From the NCBI GenBank assembly GCA_017644375.1, contig JAEPLP010000001.1, forward strand, positions 1,224,001 to 1,288,000: a stretch of 64,000 bases of DNA, read 5' to 3'. The notes under the pieces were generated by a model. That model made no database searches and was not told the origin of the DNA. It was given only the letters and a program-made list of their open reading frames with translations. Numbering within the stretch: position 1 is the stretch's first letter; every line of letters begins with the position of its first letter. Below, one piece after another: positions 45,210 to 54,722 of the stretch. This DNA is from Prochlorococcus marinus CUG1435. GTDB lineage: Bacteria; Cyanobacteriota; Cyanobacteriia; PCC-6307; Cyanobiaceae. The position numbers and the translations under genes were made by a program.

Positions 45210-46709
45210 TCAAGTTAAACTATTTTTGATTTTACCATTTATTAATTCGCCAACTATTGCAATGGAGCTATAAGCTATCAAAACTATGGTGACTTCTTGC
45301 CATGCGAAGGAACTTAGTGATTCTTGCAATTGCCAACCTAGACCAACACTTCCAATGACACCAACAATTGCAGTTTCTCTAATAATGATGTCAGATCTAT
45401 AAGCGCAATATGCTAAGTAACTTTTTGCTTGTTGAGAAAATAAACCTAAAAGCCAACTAGTCTTTTTTGAGATTCCTAGAGATTTCATTGCAATATAATT
45501 TCTCCTATCTTGGGTTTCTAGATTTGTAAAAAGTAATTTGCTTGTAATACCAGCGTTGTGAAGACCTAATGTTAAAGCTGCTAAAGATAAAGAAGGATTA
45601 TTAAAAGTTAATAGAGTTAGAAGTATTACAGGTGTAGGTATTAAACGTAACAAAAATGCAAAAATTTTTATAAAAATTTTAGAACTATTGTTGTTAAAAA
45701 TTCCTATTACTAATGGAGGTAAACTAATTGCGATTCCTGTTGATAAAAGACTTAAAATTATTGTTTCTAATATAACTTTCAAGAAATCAAATAATCCTAA
45801 ATCTGAGCTTGATTTAAATAGAGAACTAATAGAATTAAAATTTTCAAAATTATTCAAAATAAAATAAAGAAAATATGGAAAAGAAAATAAAATTGTTATG
45901 AAAAAAACTGCAATGAAAAAAATAGATAGGATTTTATTTGTAGTATTAAATTTTATTTTTTTGAATATTAATCCGGAAAGAATTATCAAAATTGCTAAGG
46001 ACCATAAATAAGTCCATAACTCTCTAAAATTCAAAGTTTGGAAAGATAAAAAAATACTGGTACCTATTCCTCCAATCCCAAAAAGTCCTAAAATCACCGT
46101 ACTTCTTATTGAACATTCTAATCGATATAAACCAAAGTTTTTAAATGTATTTATTATTGGATTCCATCCTATAGTTAATAAAGAAGAAAATTTAGGTGCA
46201 TTTATTTGATTTATAGATTCAAAACTTTTGTAGTCAATAGTTTCTAATTGTTCTGCAAAAACTTTTGAATTTACAGCAATATAAGGTATACATATAGCTA
46301 TTATTCCTATCGAAAAATTTATTCCATATATTTGCATTAATATTATTCCCCAAACCACTTCGTGTATAGATCTAATTATTGTTAGAAAAAACCTTATTAT
46401 GCGATAGAAAAAATTTGGAATATTAAAGATTTTATAAAAAATATTTGAGGAAATTATTCCAAAAATTGCTCCAAAAATAATACTTACTAACCAACTAAAA
46501 AAACCAATTAAAATAGTTTCATTTAATCGCTTAATTACGGTAATAATAATTTCATTATCGATCTTGGGATTAAATGCAGAAATTAAGAATTCTTGGAATA
46601 ATTTAAATCCTCCAAAATGAATATTGTTTATTAATTGATACCCTAGAGGTATGCATACCAAAATTGGAAGAAAAGATAATGAGGTATAGTTTAATTTTAA
46701 TTTGTTCAA
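45210..46709 (-). CDS. phnE: fused phosphonate/phosphite-type ABC permease (PhnE-PhnE)
   Basis: 499 residues with two permease units: the first about residues 60-250 (EVVWGIILMQIYGINFSIGIIAICIPYIAVNSKVFAEQLE), the second about 300-499 (IPTPVILLTLL, LGLHNAGITSKLLFTNLE). Each half has the EAA-type cytoplasmic loop. The family forms the membrane pore of PhnCDE importers. The single-chain fusion is common in cyanobacteria. It starts 4 nt after phnC. Substrate (phosphonate, phosphite or other P compound) is not decided by sequence. Confidence 0.85.
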   Translation of the reverse strand: MNKLKLNYTSLSFLPILVCIPLGYQLINNIHFGGFKLFQEFLISAFNPKIDNEIIITVIKRLNETILIGFFSWLVSIIFGAIFGIISSNIFYKIFNIPNFFYRIIRFFLTIIRSIHEVVWGIILMQIYGINFSIGIIAICIPYIAVNSKVFAEQLETIDYKSFESINQINAPKFSSLLTIGWNPIINTFKNFGLYRLECSIRSTVILGLFGIGGIGTSIFLSFQTLNFRELWTYLWSLAILIILSGLIFKKIKFNTTNKILSIFFIAVFFITILFSFPYFLYFILNNFENFNSISSLFKSSSDLGLFDFLKVILETIILSLLSTGIAISLPPLVIGIFNNNSSKIFIKIFAFLLRLIPTPVILLTLLTFNNPSLSLAALTLGLHNAGITSKLLFTNLETQDRRNYIAMKSLGISKKTSWLLGLFSQQAKSYLAYCAYRSDIIIRETAIVGVIGSVGLGWQLQESLSSFAWQEVTIVLIAYSSIAIVGELINGKIKNSLT

Positions 46710-46713
46710 CTAA

Positions 46714-47454
46714 TTAATATATTTTGTCTAAATGAAGCTTCTTTAAGTTATTTCTTTTAATATTGAAAAAAATTTTACCATCCCTTATTCCAATAACTTT
46801 ATCGAAATCGTTCAGCAAATCTAATCTATGTAATGCAACTAATGCGGTCTTTGGGGATATTTTTGTGTTATTTTTATCTCCATTTTCTAGCAGAAGGTTT
46901 TTAATTGTTGTTATTAATTTGGGATCTAAATTATTAAAAGGCTCATCTGCAAGTAATATATTTGATCCTTGAATTAATGATCTAGCTATAGCCACCCTTT
47001 GTTTTTGCCCCCCAGATAGTTTTCCGATTTTTTTGTCGTAAATAGAATTATGAAGTCTACATAATTGCATATATTTATGTGCCTTCTTAAAAGAACTTAT
47101 ATTTAGCAAATTTTTAAAAGCGAAATAAAAATTGTTTTCCGCTAGTAGTCCACAATTAACATTTTGTTCTGCAGAGAGATCTTCTATTAATCTTAAATCT
47201 TGCCAAATAGTTGTTATCTTACTTTTCTGCTTTCTATCTAATTCCTCGAAACTTTTACTGAATAATTTAACCTCACCATGAGTTGGCTTGATAGTGCCAT
47301 TAAGAACGGATATAAGTGTAGTTTTTCCTGAACCGCTTTTACCTAAAAGTGCAATCTTCTCCCCTGAATTTATTTTCAAATTAACTTTATTAAGAATCAG
47401 ATTATTTTTGTATTTATAAGATATATTTTTTAATTCTAAGAGAGTATTATTCAT
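46714..47454 (-). CDS. phnC: phosphonate-type ABC importer ATPase PhnC
   Basis: 246 residues. Walker [13 protein letters not shown], signature GKLSGGQKQRVAIARSL, Walker B ILLADEPFNNLD, and the H-loop in VALHRLDLL. It overlaps the start of the binding-protein gene by 4 nt (ATGA-type coupling) and lies 4 nt from phnE. It powers uptake of phosphorus compounds. Complete. Confidence 0.9.
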   Translation of the reverse strand: MNNTLLELKNISYKYKNNLILNKVNLKINSGEKIALLGKSGSGKTTLISVLNGTIKPTHGEVKLFSKSFEELDRKQKSKITTIWQDLRLIEDLSAEQNVNCGLLAENNFYFAFKNLLNISSFKKAHKYMQLCRLHNSIYDKKIGKLSGGQKQRVAIARSLIQGSNILLADEPFNNLDPKLITTIKNLLLENGDKNNTKISPKTALVALHRLDLLNDFDKVIGIRDGKIFFNIKRNNLKKLHLDKIY

Positions 47455-48344
47455 CTAATTTTATTCAATTTCCTCCCTATTTCCTCTATATTTTTATACT
47501 GTTTTGCTTCTGCATTTATAAATCTTTTTGCATTGAACATATCTAAAACCTTTTTATGTGATTTTTGATTTATATCTAAATTTAGAATTACTGATTTAAG
47601 TTCTTTTGTAAACCCTTCACCGAATCTATTTTCAAGATCCCCTTGAGCAATCCAATGATAGTCAACATATTCTGGGGTGATCCAGAATAATTCTAAATTA
47701 CTTGTTCTTTTGGGATTATTTTTAAGAGTGTTTTCCCAAACTTGTTTATTTAAAGCTCCAGCATCAAATGCCCCACTATTAACTAAAGCTATAGTGGCAT
47801 CATGACTCCCACTAAAACCTGCTTTTTTCCCTTTGAAGTGTTTAATTTCTAGCCCTGCTCGATTTAAAAAATATTCTGGCATTAATCTTCCAGAAGTTGA
47901 GTTTTCAGAGCCAAAAGTAAATCTCAAATTCTTTAGTTTTTTAAGTTCTTTAATGTTTGAAATTGGGTTAAGTTCTAAATTTTTGTTTACTATAAAAACA
48001 GTTTTAAATTCCTTATCGATATCTCTTTGAGCTATGACAATTGAATTAGGAGTTTGTAGTCTGGCTTGAACTCCTGATAAACCGCCAAACCAAACTAAAT
48101 CTAAATCTTTAGTTCTAAATCCAGTTACTGCTGCAACATAATTAATAACAGGAATGTATTTAACTTCTACATCAAGTTGTTTGGATAATTCTTTTGAAAA
48201 TAAATTAAATCTTTTGTCCAAAACATCTTGGTTTTGATCAGGTATTGCTCCAACTTTTAAAACTTTAGGATTTGAAAATACAGGTGATGAAAAAATAGAA
48301 AATAATAGAGATGAACTTAGTAGGAAATTTTTTAAATTAAACAT
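47451..48344 (-). CDS. phnD: phosphonate/phosphite-type periplasmic binding protein
   Basis: 297 residues. Signal peptide of about 24 residues (MFNLKNFLLSSSLLFSIFSSP) then VLKVGAIPDQNQDVLDKRF, VWFGGLSGVQAR, and FGSENSTSGRLMPEYFL, which match the PhnD family phosphate-oxyanion pocket (ligand-contacting Tyr/Ser/Thr). Its ligand could be phosphonate, methylphosphonate or phosphite; Prochlorococcus PhnD proteins differ in this. First gene of the phnD-C-E operon; no ptxD or C-P lyase genes lie in this window. Confidence 0.87.
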   Translation of the reverse strand: MFNLKNFLLSSSLLFSIFSSPVFSNPKVLKVGAIPDQNQDVLDKRFNLFSKELSKQLDVEVKYIPVINYVAAVTGFRTKDLDLVWFGGLSGVQARLQTPNSIVIAQRDIDKEFKTVFIVNKNLELNPISNIKELKKLKNLRFTFGSENSTSGRLMPEYFLNRAGLEIKHFKGKKAGFSGSHDATIALVNSGAFDAGALNKQVWENTLKNNPKRTSNLELFWITPEYVDYHWIAQGDLENRFGEGFTKELKSVILNLDINQKSHKKVLDMFNAKRFINAEAKQYKNIEEIGRKLNKIR

Positions 48345-48357
48345 AACTTGGTTTCAA

Positions 48358-49554
48358 TTAATAGTTTTCAGATATTGCTTTTTCAATTCTTTCTAGTCCA
48401 TCTTTTATTTTGATCTCTGAAGCTGCACAAGATATCCTAATACATTGATCAGCCCCAAAAGCTTTTCCGGGTACGACAACTAAACCGTAATCTTGAAGAG
48501 CTTTATTGCAGAAATCAATAGAAGTAATTGAGGAATTAGGTAATTTTGGAAATGCATAAAATGCTCCTTTAGGTTCTTCAATATAAATCCCATTTATATT
48601 CTTAAGGCCTTCATAAAGAAGACTTCTTCTTTGATCATAATGGCTATTTATCTTTGTGAAGAACTCATTATTAATTTTTAAAGCTTCTAAAGCACCTTTT
48701 TGAACAAAAGAACAAACATTACTTGTACTTTGACTTTGTAATGCTGAGGATGCTTTGATTACATCTTTGTGACCTACTAAATAACCTATCCTCCAGCCAG
48801 TCATAGCCCATCCTTTCGCAAACCCATTTATCATAAAAATCCTATCTTTTAAGTCATTTGCTAGTGAGGATAAACTGTAGTGTTTAAATTCTTTTTTATG
48901 GATTAGTTCGTAAATCTCATCAGAAAGAATATTGATGTTGGGATTTTCTCTAGCTAAATCGGCAATCTGCAATAATTCTTCCTTTGACATAACTCTTCCA
49001 GTAGGGTTATTAGGAGAATTGATAATTATAAATTTAGTTTTTGGAGAGATTTTAGACTTCAAATCTTCTATATTTATTTTGAATCCATCTTCTGCAGAAG
49101 AATTTGTAAAAATTGGCTTCCCACCCGCCAATCTAACTATCTGGGGATAACTTAACCAATATGGAGAAGGAATAATAACTTCGTCTCCAGTATTTAAAAA
49201 GACTTGGAAAAGATTATATATTGCTTGCTTAGCACCATTCGTGACCATTACATTTTCAAATTCATAATTTAAATCGTTTTGAATTTGAAGTTTATTTGCA
49301 ATTGCTTTTCGGAGATCTAAATTCCCTGCTGCGGGACCGTACTTTGTGAATCCATCAAATATAGCTTTACTTGTAGCCTCTATAACTTCTTTGGGGGCAT
49401 CAAAATCAGGTTCTCCTGCACTTAAATTGCAAATATCTACTCCTTCTGCAGATAATTGATTTGCTTTAGCACTTATCTGCAATGTAAGAGAAGGCTCAAT
49501 TGAAAGTGCCCTATCAGATAAATTAACTTGAATCATTGACTTATGACTTTTCAA
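48358..49554 (-). CDS. aspC: aspartate aminotransferase family (class I)
   Basis: 398 residues. Features: CNLSAGEPDFDAP, NSPNNPTGRVMSKEEL, the PLP lysine in GFAKGWAMTGWRIGYLVG, and the C-terminal CIRISCAASEIKIKDG. It transfers amino groups between aspartate and glutamate or related acids; in cyanobacteria the subclass I-gamma type also acts on prephenate, which the sequence does not exclude. Translation may begin at the internal Met7 (MIQVNLSDRALS). Confidence 0.9.
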   Translation of the reverse strand: MKSHKSMIQVNLSDRALSIEPSLTLQISAKANQLSAEGVDICNLSAGEPDFDAPKEVIEATSKAIFDGFTKYGPAAGNLDLRKAIANKLQIQNDLNYEFENVMVTNGAKQAIYNLFQVFLNTGDEVIIPSPYWLSYPQIVRLAGGKPIFTNSSAEDGFKINIEDLKSKISPKTKFIIINSPNNPTGRVMSKEELLQIADLARENPNINILSDEIYELIHKKEFKHYSLSSLANDLKDRIFMINGFAKGWAMTGWRIGYLVGHKDVIKASSALQSQSTSNVCSFVQKGALEALKINNEFFTKINSHYDQRRSLLYEGLKNINGIYIEEPKGAFYAFPKLPNSSITSIDFCNKALQDYGLVVVPGKAFGADQCIRISCAASEIKIKDGLERIEKAISENY

Positions 49555-49697
49555 ATATGACTTTTAATAAAGACAAATGCATAAATTAAGAATAAATAAA
49601 ACTATCACATTATGGTTTAATTTAGTTCATTTTCTTAATCTATTTTATTTTCATGTTTTGAGTTCTTAAGATAAATATATTTAAAGTTTTATTTTCG

Positions 49698-50201
49698 GTG
49701 AAAAGGTTAGTAATTGGGAGAGGAAGTGTATTTGCAGATTTATTAATAATTGGTGAGGCACCTGGAGCACAGGAAGATTTAGAAGGAAAACCTTATGTAG
49801 GTAAATCTGGTAAGCTATTAAACGAATTATTAATACAAGCTGGGATTGACTATAAGAAGGATGTTTATTTTTGTAATGTAATTAAATGTCGTCCACCAAA
49901 TAATAGAAAACCCACTGCTAGAGAAATTAATATTCATAAACCTTGGATATTACAGCAAATAAAGCTAGTTGATCCAAAATTTATATTACTTACTGGTTCA
50001 ACTGCTATGAGAGCTATTTTAGAAGTTAAAGATCCTATAAGTAATTTAAGAGGTCGATGGATTAAAAAAGATGGGAGAGAAATTATGGTAATTTTTCATC
50101 CATCTTATTTGTTGAGATTTCCTTCAAAAGAAATCAATAAACCTTACCATCTAACTTTGAAAGACCTTGAGAATGTAAGTGGTAAACTATATGCCGTATA
50201 A
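49698..50201 (+). CDS. family 4-like uracil-DNA glycosylase without Fe-S ligands
   Basis: 167 residues, GTG start; an in-frame TGA 39 nt upstream rules out a longer form. Motif A GEAPGAQEDLEGKPYVGKSG and motif B FHPSYLLR match family 4 UDGs, and CNVIKCRPPNNR is the usual core. However, the N-terminal C-x2-C pair is missing and the fourth ligand position, 16 residues after Cys64, is His80. Only two Cys (59 and 64) remain, so a [4Fe-4S] cluster is unlikely. It would remove uracil from DNA; activity without the cluster is unproven. Confidence 0.8.
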   Translation: MKRLVIGRGSVFADLLIIGEAPGAQEDLEGKPYVGKSGKLLNELLIQAGIDYKKDVYFCNVIKCRPPNNRKPTAREINIHKPWILQQIKLVDPKFILLTGSTAMRAILEVKDPISNLRGRWIKKDGREIMVIFHPSYLLRFPSKEINKPYHLTLKDLENVSGKLYAV

Positions 50202-50236
50202 TTTAGTGAAATCCTTTTTGAATATCAAGAATTTTA

Positions 50237-51454
50237 ATGTCATTAACTCAATCAAAAGAGGTTAATAGTCTCTCCAAAAGATATTCAACTCATATTGAGA
50301 GAAGGATAACTAGAACAGTAATGGTAGGTGATGTAGCTATTGGAAGTGATTATCCAGTAAGAGTTCAATCGATGATAAATGAAGATACGATGGATGTCGA
50401 GAATGCTTACTTAGCTATCAAAAGACTTCATGATGTGGGTTGTGAAATAGTAAGGTTGACTGTCCCTTCCTTAGCACATGCCAAAGCGGTAGGAGATATA
50501 AAAGCAAAATTACTAGAAAATAATATAAATACCCCCTTGGTGGCTGATGTTCACCATAATGGTATGAAAATTGCAATGGAAGTTGCAAAACATGTCGATA
50601 AAGTAAGAATTAATCCTGGATTGTTTGTTTTTGAAAAATCAGACCCTACAAGAACTGAATATACAGATGAGGAATTTGAAACTATTAAGCAAACAATACT
50701 TAAAAGATTTACCCCTTTAGTTGAAGTTTTAAAGGCTGAAAACAAAGCTCTAAGGATTGGAGTTAATCATGGGTCTCTATCTGAGAGGATGCTTTTTACT
50801 TATGGTGATACGCCATTGGGAATGACAGAATCTGCGATGGAGTTCGTCAAAATTTGTGATGAGCTTGATTTTCATAACATAATTATTTCTATGAAAGCTT
50901 CTAGAGCTCCGGTTATGATGGCAGCTTACAGAATGATTGCAGATAGGCTTGACTCAGAAGGATATAACTATCCCTTACATTTAGGAGTGACCGAAGCTGG
51001 TGATGGTGATTATGGAAGGATTAAAAGTACTGCTGGAATTGGAACGCTTTTAGCAGAGGGATTAGGAGATACCATCAGGGTTTCCTTAACAGAAGCCCCA
51101 GAGAAGGAAATTCCAGTGTGCTATTCAATTTTGCAATCTTTAGGATTAAGAAAAACAATGGTTGAATACATCAGTTGCCCTAGTTGTGGGAGAACACTTT
51201 TCAATCTAGAAGAAGTTGTTGATAAAGTTAGGAACGCCACCTCACATTTAACGGGTCTGGATATAGCAATAATGGGATGTATTGTTAATGGGCCAGGAGA
51301 AATGGCAGATGCTGATTATGGTTATGTTGGGAAAGGTAAAGGAACTATTGCCTTATATAGAAGGAAAGAAGAGATAAAAAGAGTACCTGAAGATGAGGGG
51401 GTTAATGCTTTAATCCAACTTATTAAAGATGATGGGAAGTGGATTGATCCTTAA
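50237..51454 (+). CDS. ispG: 4-hydroxy-3-methylbut-2-enyl diphosphate synthase
   Basis: 405 residues. TIM-barrel half with [21 protein letters not shown] and [15 protein letters not shown], and the [4Fe-4S]-binding end with [13 protein letters not shown] and [16 protein letters not shown], giving three Cys ligands. MEP-pathway enzyme supplying isoprenoids for carotenoids and chlorophyll; uses ferredoxin in cyanobacteria. The ATG start ([18 protein letters not shown]) fits cyanobacterial homologs. Confidence 0.96.
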   Translation: MSLTQSKEVNSLSKRYSTHIERRITRTVMVGDVAIGSDYPVRVQSMINEDTMDVENAYLAIKRLHDVGCEIVRLTVPSLAHAKAVGDIKAKLLENNINTPLVADVHHNGMKIAMEVAKHVDKVRINPGLFVFEKSDPTRTEYTDEEFETIKQTILKRFTPLVEVLKAENKALRIGVNHGSLSERMLFTYGDTPLGMTESAMEFVKICDELDFHNIIISMKASRAPVMMAAYRMIADRLDSEGYNYPLHLGVTEAGDGDYGRIKSTAGIGTLLAEGLGDTIRVSLTEAPEKEIPVCYSILQSLGLRKTMVEYISCPSCGRTLFNLEEVVDKVRNATSHLTGLDIAIMGCIVNGPGEMADADYGYVGKGKGTIALYRRKEEIKRVPEDEGVNALIQLIKDDGKWIDP

Positions 51455-51514
51455 GGATTTGTCAAATTTTGAACATATATATAAATTCTTTTTATAATGT
51501 AAAAAATAAATTCT

Positions 51515-52849
51515 TTGAAGTTAAAAAAATTGCTTAAAAAAAACTTTATAATTTTATTTGCGACAAGCTTTTCAGCGATTTTTTGTAATAATTTTGCAGA
51601 AGCAACAGTTTTAAATAATAGTTATAAAGAAGTAATTGATCATGTTTGGCAAATTGTATATAGAGATTTTCTTGATTCAAGTGGTAAATTCCAAAAGTCA
51701 AATTGGATTAAGATAAGAAAAGAATTTTTATCAAAAACATACTCAGATAGTAATGAAGCATATGACGCGATTAGAGATATGCTATCGAACTTAGATGATT
51801 CTTATACAAGATTTTTAGAACCAAAGGAATTTAATCAAATGAGAATAGATACTTCTGGAGAATTAACTGGAGTTGGTATTCAAATTGTTAAAGATAAAGA
51901 ATCTGATGTTTTAATTATTATTTCCCCTATAGAGGACACACCTGCTTTTAATGCTGGAATTAAGGCTCAAGACAAAATCTTATCTATAGATGATATTTCT
52001 ACGAAAGGGATGAATATAGATGATGCCGTGAAATTAATAAGAGGACAAAGAGGTACTAAAGTAAAGCTTGAAATTCTTAGAGGTTCTAAAACTTTTTTTA
52101 AGGTTTTATCAAGAGAAAAGATTGAAATAAAAACTGTTTCAAGTAAAGTCAATGAAACCAAAAATGGCTTACTAATTGGTTATGTAAGGATTAAACAATT
52201 TAACGCAAATGCATCCAGAGAGACCAGAGAAGCTATTAAGAATTTAGAAACAAAAAAAGTCGCAGGATATGTTCTTGACTTAAGAAGTAATCCTGGAGGT
52301 TTATTAGAATCAAGTATTGATATCTCTAGGCACTTCATTAACAAAGGAGTAATAGTTAGTACCTTGAGTAAAGATGGTTTAAAAGAAACAAAAAGAGGAA
52401 ATGGTCAGGCTCTAACAAAAAAACCTTTAGTTGTCCTAGTTAATGAGGGATCAGCCAGTGCTAGTGAAATAGTTTCTGGTGCAATAAAAGATAATAAAAG
52501 AGGAAAATTAGTAGGGAAAAAAACTTTTGGAAAAGGTCTAGTTCAATCTATGAGAACTTTAGTTGATGGTTCTGGGTTAACTGTTACGGTAGCAAAGTAT
52601 TTAACTCCGAACGGTACTGATATAAATAAATCTGGAATTGCTCCAGATATTGAAGTAAAAATGAATATCAACCCTATTCTTCAAAGAGAGATTGGAACTA
52701 GAAAAGATAAACAATATAAAGCAGGCGAAAAAGAGCTCATTAATATAATTAAAAGGAAAAATCAGATAGGCCAGTTTAACCCTGCTACTACAAATCTGAA
52801 TGCATTCCTAAAAATTAAGAAGGGAAAAGAATTGTTTTCATTAAATTAA
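51515..52849 (+). CDS. ctpA: C-terminal processing peptidase (CtpA family)
   Basis: 444 residues, TTG start. Signal peptide MKLKKLLKKNFIILFATSFSAIF, PDZ domain around residues 110-190 (ELTGVGIQIVKDKESD), and the protease part with DLRSNPGGLLESS, the catalytic Ser in EGSASASEIVSGAI and the Lys in LVGKKTFGKGLVQS. It cuts C-terminal extensions, including that of PsbA (D1) for CtpA; cyanobacteria carry several paralogs (CtpA, B, C), so the letter is not certain. Convergent with nadA, overlapping its 3' end by 4 nt. Confidence 0.9.
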   Translation: MKLKKLLKKNFIILFATSFSAIFCNNFAEATVLNNSYKEVIDHVWQIVYRDFLDSSGKFQKSNWIKIRKEFLSKTYSDSNEAYDAIRDMLSNLDDSYTRFLEPKEFNQMRIDTSGELTGVGIQIVKDKESDVLIIISPIEDTPAFNAGIKAQDKILSIDDISTKGMNIDDAVKLIRGQRGTKVKLEILRGSKTFFKVLSREKIEIKTVSSKVNETKNGLLIGYVRIKQFNANASRETREAIKNLETKKVAGYVLDLRSNPGGLLESSIDISRHFINKGVIVSTLSKDGLKETKRGNGQALTKKPLVVLVNEGSASASEIVSGAIKDNKRGKLVGKKTFGKGLVQSMRTLVDGSGLTVTVAKYLTPNGTDINKSGIAPDIEVKMNINPILQREIGTRKDKQYKAGEKELINIIKRKNQIGQFNPATTNLNAFLKIKKGKELFSLN

Positions 52850-53760
52850 TTACTCATATCCAACATTCTCTTTATTGGTATATAGGCTTTTTTTATAATT
52901 TCTGGGTCAAGTTCGATAGAAGGGGAATTATGTTTCAAGCAATCGAGGATTTTTTTTAAAGTATTTAATTTCATATATGGACACTCATTACATTTACAAC
53001 CTTCTATATCTGGTACTTCAATAAAAATTTTGTTAGGTTGTTTCTTCTTCATTTGATGTATGATTCCGGGTTCAGTTAATACCATGAAGGTTGTCGATGG
53101 ATCTTTACTTACGAAATCAAGCAGTTTACTTGTTGATCCAATAAAGTCCGATAGAAGTAGTAAATTTTGACTACATTCAGGATGAGCAATTACTTTTGAT
53201 CCTGGATTCTGGTATTTTAGTTTTAGTAGTGCTTCTTCACTAAATGATTCATGAACAATACAGCTGCCAGGCCATAATTTAAGATCTCTTCCTGAATTTT
53301 TTTGTACCCATCTCCCAAGATTCTGATCTGGTGCAAATATTATCTTTTTATCTTCAGGTATCTTTTTAATTAACGAGACTGCATTACTGCTTGTACATAT
53401 CAGATCACTTTGAGCTTTTACTTCCGCAGTACAATTGATATAACTTACGACATAGTGATCTGGATTTTCTTCCCTGAACTTTTGAAATTTATCTGAGGGA
53501 CAATCGTCTGCTAATGAGCATCCTGCGTCAATATCTGGTAATAGGACTGTTTTATTAGGGCTAAGTATTTTTGCGGTTTCGGCCATAAAGTGCACACCGC
53601 AAAAAATTATTATATCTGCATTATTATTTGCAGCTTTCCTAGATAGATCTAATGAATCGCCAATAAAATCTGCAATTTCCTGAATCTCTGGAGCTTGATA
53701 ATAGTGCGCAAGAATAATTGCATTAGCTTTTTTGCAACGCTCCTTTATTTCAGAAATCAA
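52846..53760 (-). CDS. nadA: quinolinate synthase
   Basis: 304 residues, the usual length for the cyanobacterial type. AIILAHYYQAPEIQEIADFIGDSL, the triad-like region ADDCPSDKFQKFRE, YVVSYINCTAEVKAQSDLICTSSNAV, and the C-terminal ECSQNLLLLSD and CKCNECPYM. [4Fe-4S] enzyme making quinolinate from iminoaspartate and DHAP for NAD synthesis. Overlaps the convergent ctpA end by 4 nt. Confidence 0.95.
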   Translation of the reverse strand: MISEIKERCKKANAIILAHYYQAPEIQEIADFIGDSLDLSRKAANNNADIIIFCGVHFMAETAKILSPNKTVLLPDIDAGCSLADDCPSDKFQKFREENPDHYVVSYINCTAEVKAQSDLICTSSNAVSLIKKIPEDKKIIFAPDQNLGRWVQKNSGRDLKLWPGSCIVHESFSEEALLKLKYQNPGSKVIAHPECSQNLLLLSDFIGSTSKLLDFVSKDPSTTFMVLTEPGIIHQMKKKQPNKIFIEVPDIEGCKCNECPYMKLNTLKKILDCLKHNSPSIELDPEIIKKAYIPIKRMLDMSN

Positions 53761-53863
53761 ATCCTCTTCATTTTGAACTGATTTCTGTTTTGAAGTAGAA
53801 GTTATACTGATCAGGATTTAGAATATCTCTAAATAGATTATATGCCTTTAAACAGAAAAAATT

Positions 53864-54703
53864 CTGACAAATTTAAAAATTGCTATTGTTGGTGACTGTC
53901 ATGGTCAATGGTCTGAACTAGACTTGAAAGTTTTATCGATTATCAATCCAAATATTGTTTTATTTGTTGGTGATATTTCTGATGGGAGTGTCAAAATAAT
54001 TAAAAAAATCAATGAGATCAAAATTCCTACTTTTGTGATTTTAGGAAATCATGATAGAGGGAAAGATTCCACAGGGGAAACTCTCTCAAAGCAGATACGT
54101 GTTCTTGGTGAAAAATATTGTGCATGGGATTTAAAAGTTTTTAATAATCAAATAAATTTATTGTCTGCTAGACCATGTAGTTCTGGCGGCGGCTATTATC
54201 TTTCCAAAGAAGTTAAAGGTGTTTATGGACCTATCACCGAACAAGATTCAATAAATAAAATTATCAAATGTTCGGAAAAGGCTTTAGAAGATATACCTTT
54301 AATAATTATGTCTCATGCTGGCCCCTCGGGTTTAGGCTCAGAACCTAAAAGCATTTGTGGGAAAGACTGGAAATTACCCTCATTAGATTGGGGAGATAGA
54401 GATTTGTCTGTGGCTATTTCTCAAATACAAAAGAAAAGAAAAGTTGATCTTGTAATTTTTGGTCATATGCACAACCGACTTAAAAGAAATCTTGGTTTAA
54501 GAGAAATGTTTAAAATTGATAGGAAAGGAACAATTTATTTCAATACTGCTTTGGTGCCAAGATATAAAACTGATGAAGATGGGAAATTACTAATTAACTT
54601 TTCATGGATTGAGTTTAAAAAAAAGGGATTAAGTCATGTTTCTCATCGATGGTATTCAGAGTCTGGTGAAATTCGTGAAGAAGATAAATTTTTTGAGGAT
54701 TAG
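53864..54703 (+). CDS. metallophosphoesterase (TIGR04168-type), probable CTG start
   Basis: About 280 residues. The first metal site is IVGDCHGQW (D-x-H), followed by FVGDISDG, LGNHDRG, SHAGPSG and FGHMHNR, so a complete calcineurin-like phosphoesterase as in a cyanobacterial family. The earliest canonical start in frame (TTG at 53924) would cut off the D-x-H motif. The frame is open back to a TAA at 53849-53851, and the best-placed codon is CTG at 53864 (LTNLKIAIVG). Translation from CTG (or ATT) is therefore likely. Its substrate is unknown. Confidence 0.82.
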   Translation: MTNLKIAIVGDCHGQWSELDLKVLSIINPNIVLFVGDISDGSVKIIKKINEIKIPTFVILGNHDRGKDSTGETLSKQIRVLGEKYCAWDLKVFNNQINLLSARPCSSGGGYYLSKEVKGVYGPITEQDSINKIIKCSEKALEDIPLIIMSHAGPSGLGSEPKSICGKDWKLPSLDWGDRDLSVAISQIQKKRKVDLVIFGHMHNRLKRNLGLREMFKIDRKGTIYFNTALVPRYKTDEDGKLLINFSWIEFKKKGLSHVSHRWYSESGEIREEDKFFED

Positions 54704-54722
54704 ATATTTTTTTGTTTATATT

